From assembly GCA_913056375.1 (NCBI GenBank), contig CAJXNF010000022.1:1-16431 (forward strand): DNA of 16,431 bases, given 5' to 3'. The notes under the pieces are model-generated. The model saw nothing but the letters and a program-made list of their open reading frames with translations, ran no database searches and had not been told where the DNA came from. This DNA is from an uncultured Pseudomonadota bacterium (GTDB taxonomy: Bacteria > SAR324 > NAC60-12). Of the stretch, positions 15,921 to 16,431 are shown one piece after another; position 1 is the stretch's first letter; every line of letters begins with the position of its first letter. The translations under genes were made by a program, and so were the position numbers.

Positions 15921-16431
15921 TCAGTATGACTTTGGCTCATAGCGATTGATGATGTGCATCTCTTGTTCCAGACTACAGGCGTCAATTTGGAAACCTGCAA
16001 GTGAAATCAGATGCTCTGATTGGAGACATTGCCAATATTGTTCAACAATTTCTTTAAGATTTCCAACAAGTGGTAAGATCATTGGAGGACGGTCGTATGT
16101 GGGAAGTGGCGATCCATTATGAAGATATGTAGTTAAACCAACTCCCAAACCCTCTGCAAATTGACGGTAGTGGTAAATGGCATGGTCTGATTCAGAGTTT
16201 ACCAATTGACTCTTTCTCAGTGAAGACAGCCATATTTGAGGAGTTGGTTTGCGAAAATCTAGTACTCCAGAAATTCTTGGGGTAAAATTTGGATCGTCGG
16301 GCTCATGATATTGGTATTCCATGCCTTCTGCTAGGTTTTTTCCTTTTTTCAAGGATTCAACAATCACATCTGTTTGGCTACCATTGCTCACCACCAAAGT
16401 TTTGTCCCATCGCTTTATTGCATTGTAAAGA
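15921..16431 (-). CDS. purO: PurO-type IMP cyclohydrolase, C-terminal part (5' end outside window)
   Basis: The frame is open from the right edge to TGA at 15921-15923, giving 169 residues of an incomplete protein; I place the true start outside the window. It matches the PurO-like IMP cyclohydrolase family (best known from archaea, with bacterial members). The visible pattern is YNAIKRWDKTLVVSNGSQTD (NGSQTD at 16368-16385), then EPDDPNFTPRISG (16266-16304), YHYRQFAEGLGVGLTTY and GSPLPTYDRPP. PurO closes the ring of formyl-AICAR to give IMP, the reaction done in most bacteria by the C-proximal-step enzyme PurH. The nearby pur operon lacks purH, which fits. The AICAR formylating enzyme (PurH domain, PurP or similar) is not in view. 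The assignment rests on recalled family motifs; a search of the full gene would settle it. Confidence 0.8.
   Translation of the reverse strand, partial: LYNAIKRWDKTLVVSNGSQTDVIVESLKKGKNLAEGMEYQYHEPDDPNFTPRISGVLDFRKPTPQIWLSSLRKSQLVNSESDHAIYHYRQFAEGLGVGLTTYLHNGSPLPTYDRPPMILPLVGNLKEIVEQYWQCLQSEHLISLAGFQIDACSLEQEMHIINRYEPKSY

Overview
The window is a gene-dense stretch (no intergenic gap longer than about 105 bases) from a Gram-negative bacterium. An outer membrane is implied by an Omp85/BamA-like beta-barrel protein and by proteins with export signals. Base composition is moderate and looks even throughout. No insertion sequence, integrase, tRNA, rRNA or CRISPR array is visible, so this reads as chromosomal housekeeping sequence. 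The lineage cannot be fixed from the sequence; an uncultured, deltaproteobacteria-like group is one possibility, but that is a guess.

Layout. Bases 1-314 (+) are the tail of an AbrB-family membrane protein. It converges on a minus-strand pair, tldD then pmbA (3156 to 323), the two halves of the TldD/TldE zinc protease, joined by a GTGA stop/start overlap. Divergent from tldD is an unrecognised small exported basic protein (3236-3763, +). Next comes an eight-gene purine operon on the plus strand, purC-purS-purQ-purL-purF-purM-purN-purD (3868-12086), tightly packed with mostly overlapping stop and start codons. It encodes the steps from PRPP to the aminoimidazole ribonucleotide stage (PurF, D, N, the PurS/PurQ/PurL FGAM synthase and PurM) plus PurC further down. 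purE, purK, purB and purH are not in the window.

After purD, on the same strand, lies a 919-residue protein (12139-14898). It joins a signal peptide, an M1-aminopeptidase-like region and an Omp85-type outer-membrane barrel. The zinc-binding and catalytic residues of the M1 part appear to be lost. It converges, with a 5-base gap, on a minus-strand PilZ protein that carries a degenerate receiver domain (14904-15845). Upstream of that, running off the right edge, is the 3' part of a PurO-type IMP cyclohydrolase (15921-16431, minus). PurO would perform the last step of IMP synthesis, which purH normally supplies, so the missing activity may be encoded beside the operon on the other strand.

The most unusual items are the pseudo-M1/Omp85 fusion, the PurO-type enzyme next to a purH-less pur operon, and the PilZ/pseudo-receiver protein. 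The rest is ordinary metabolism.
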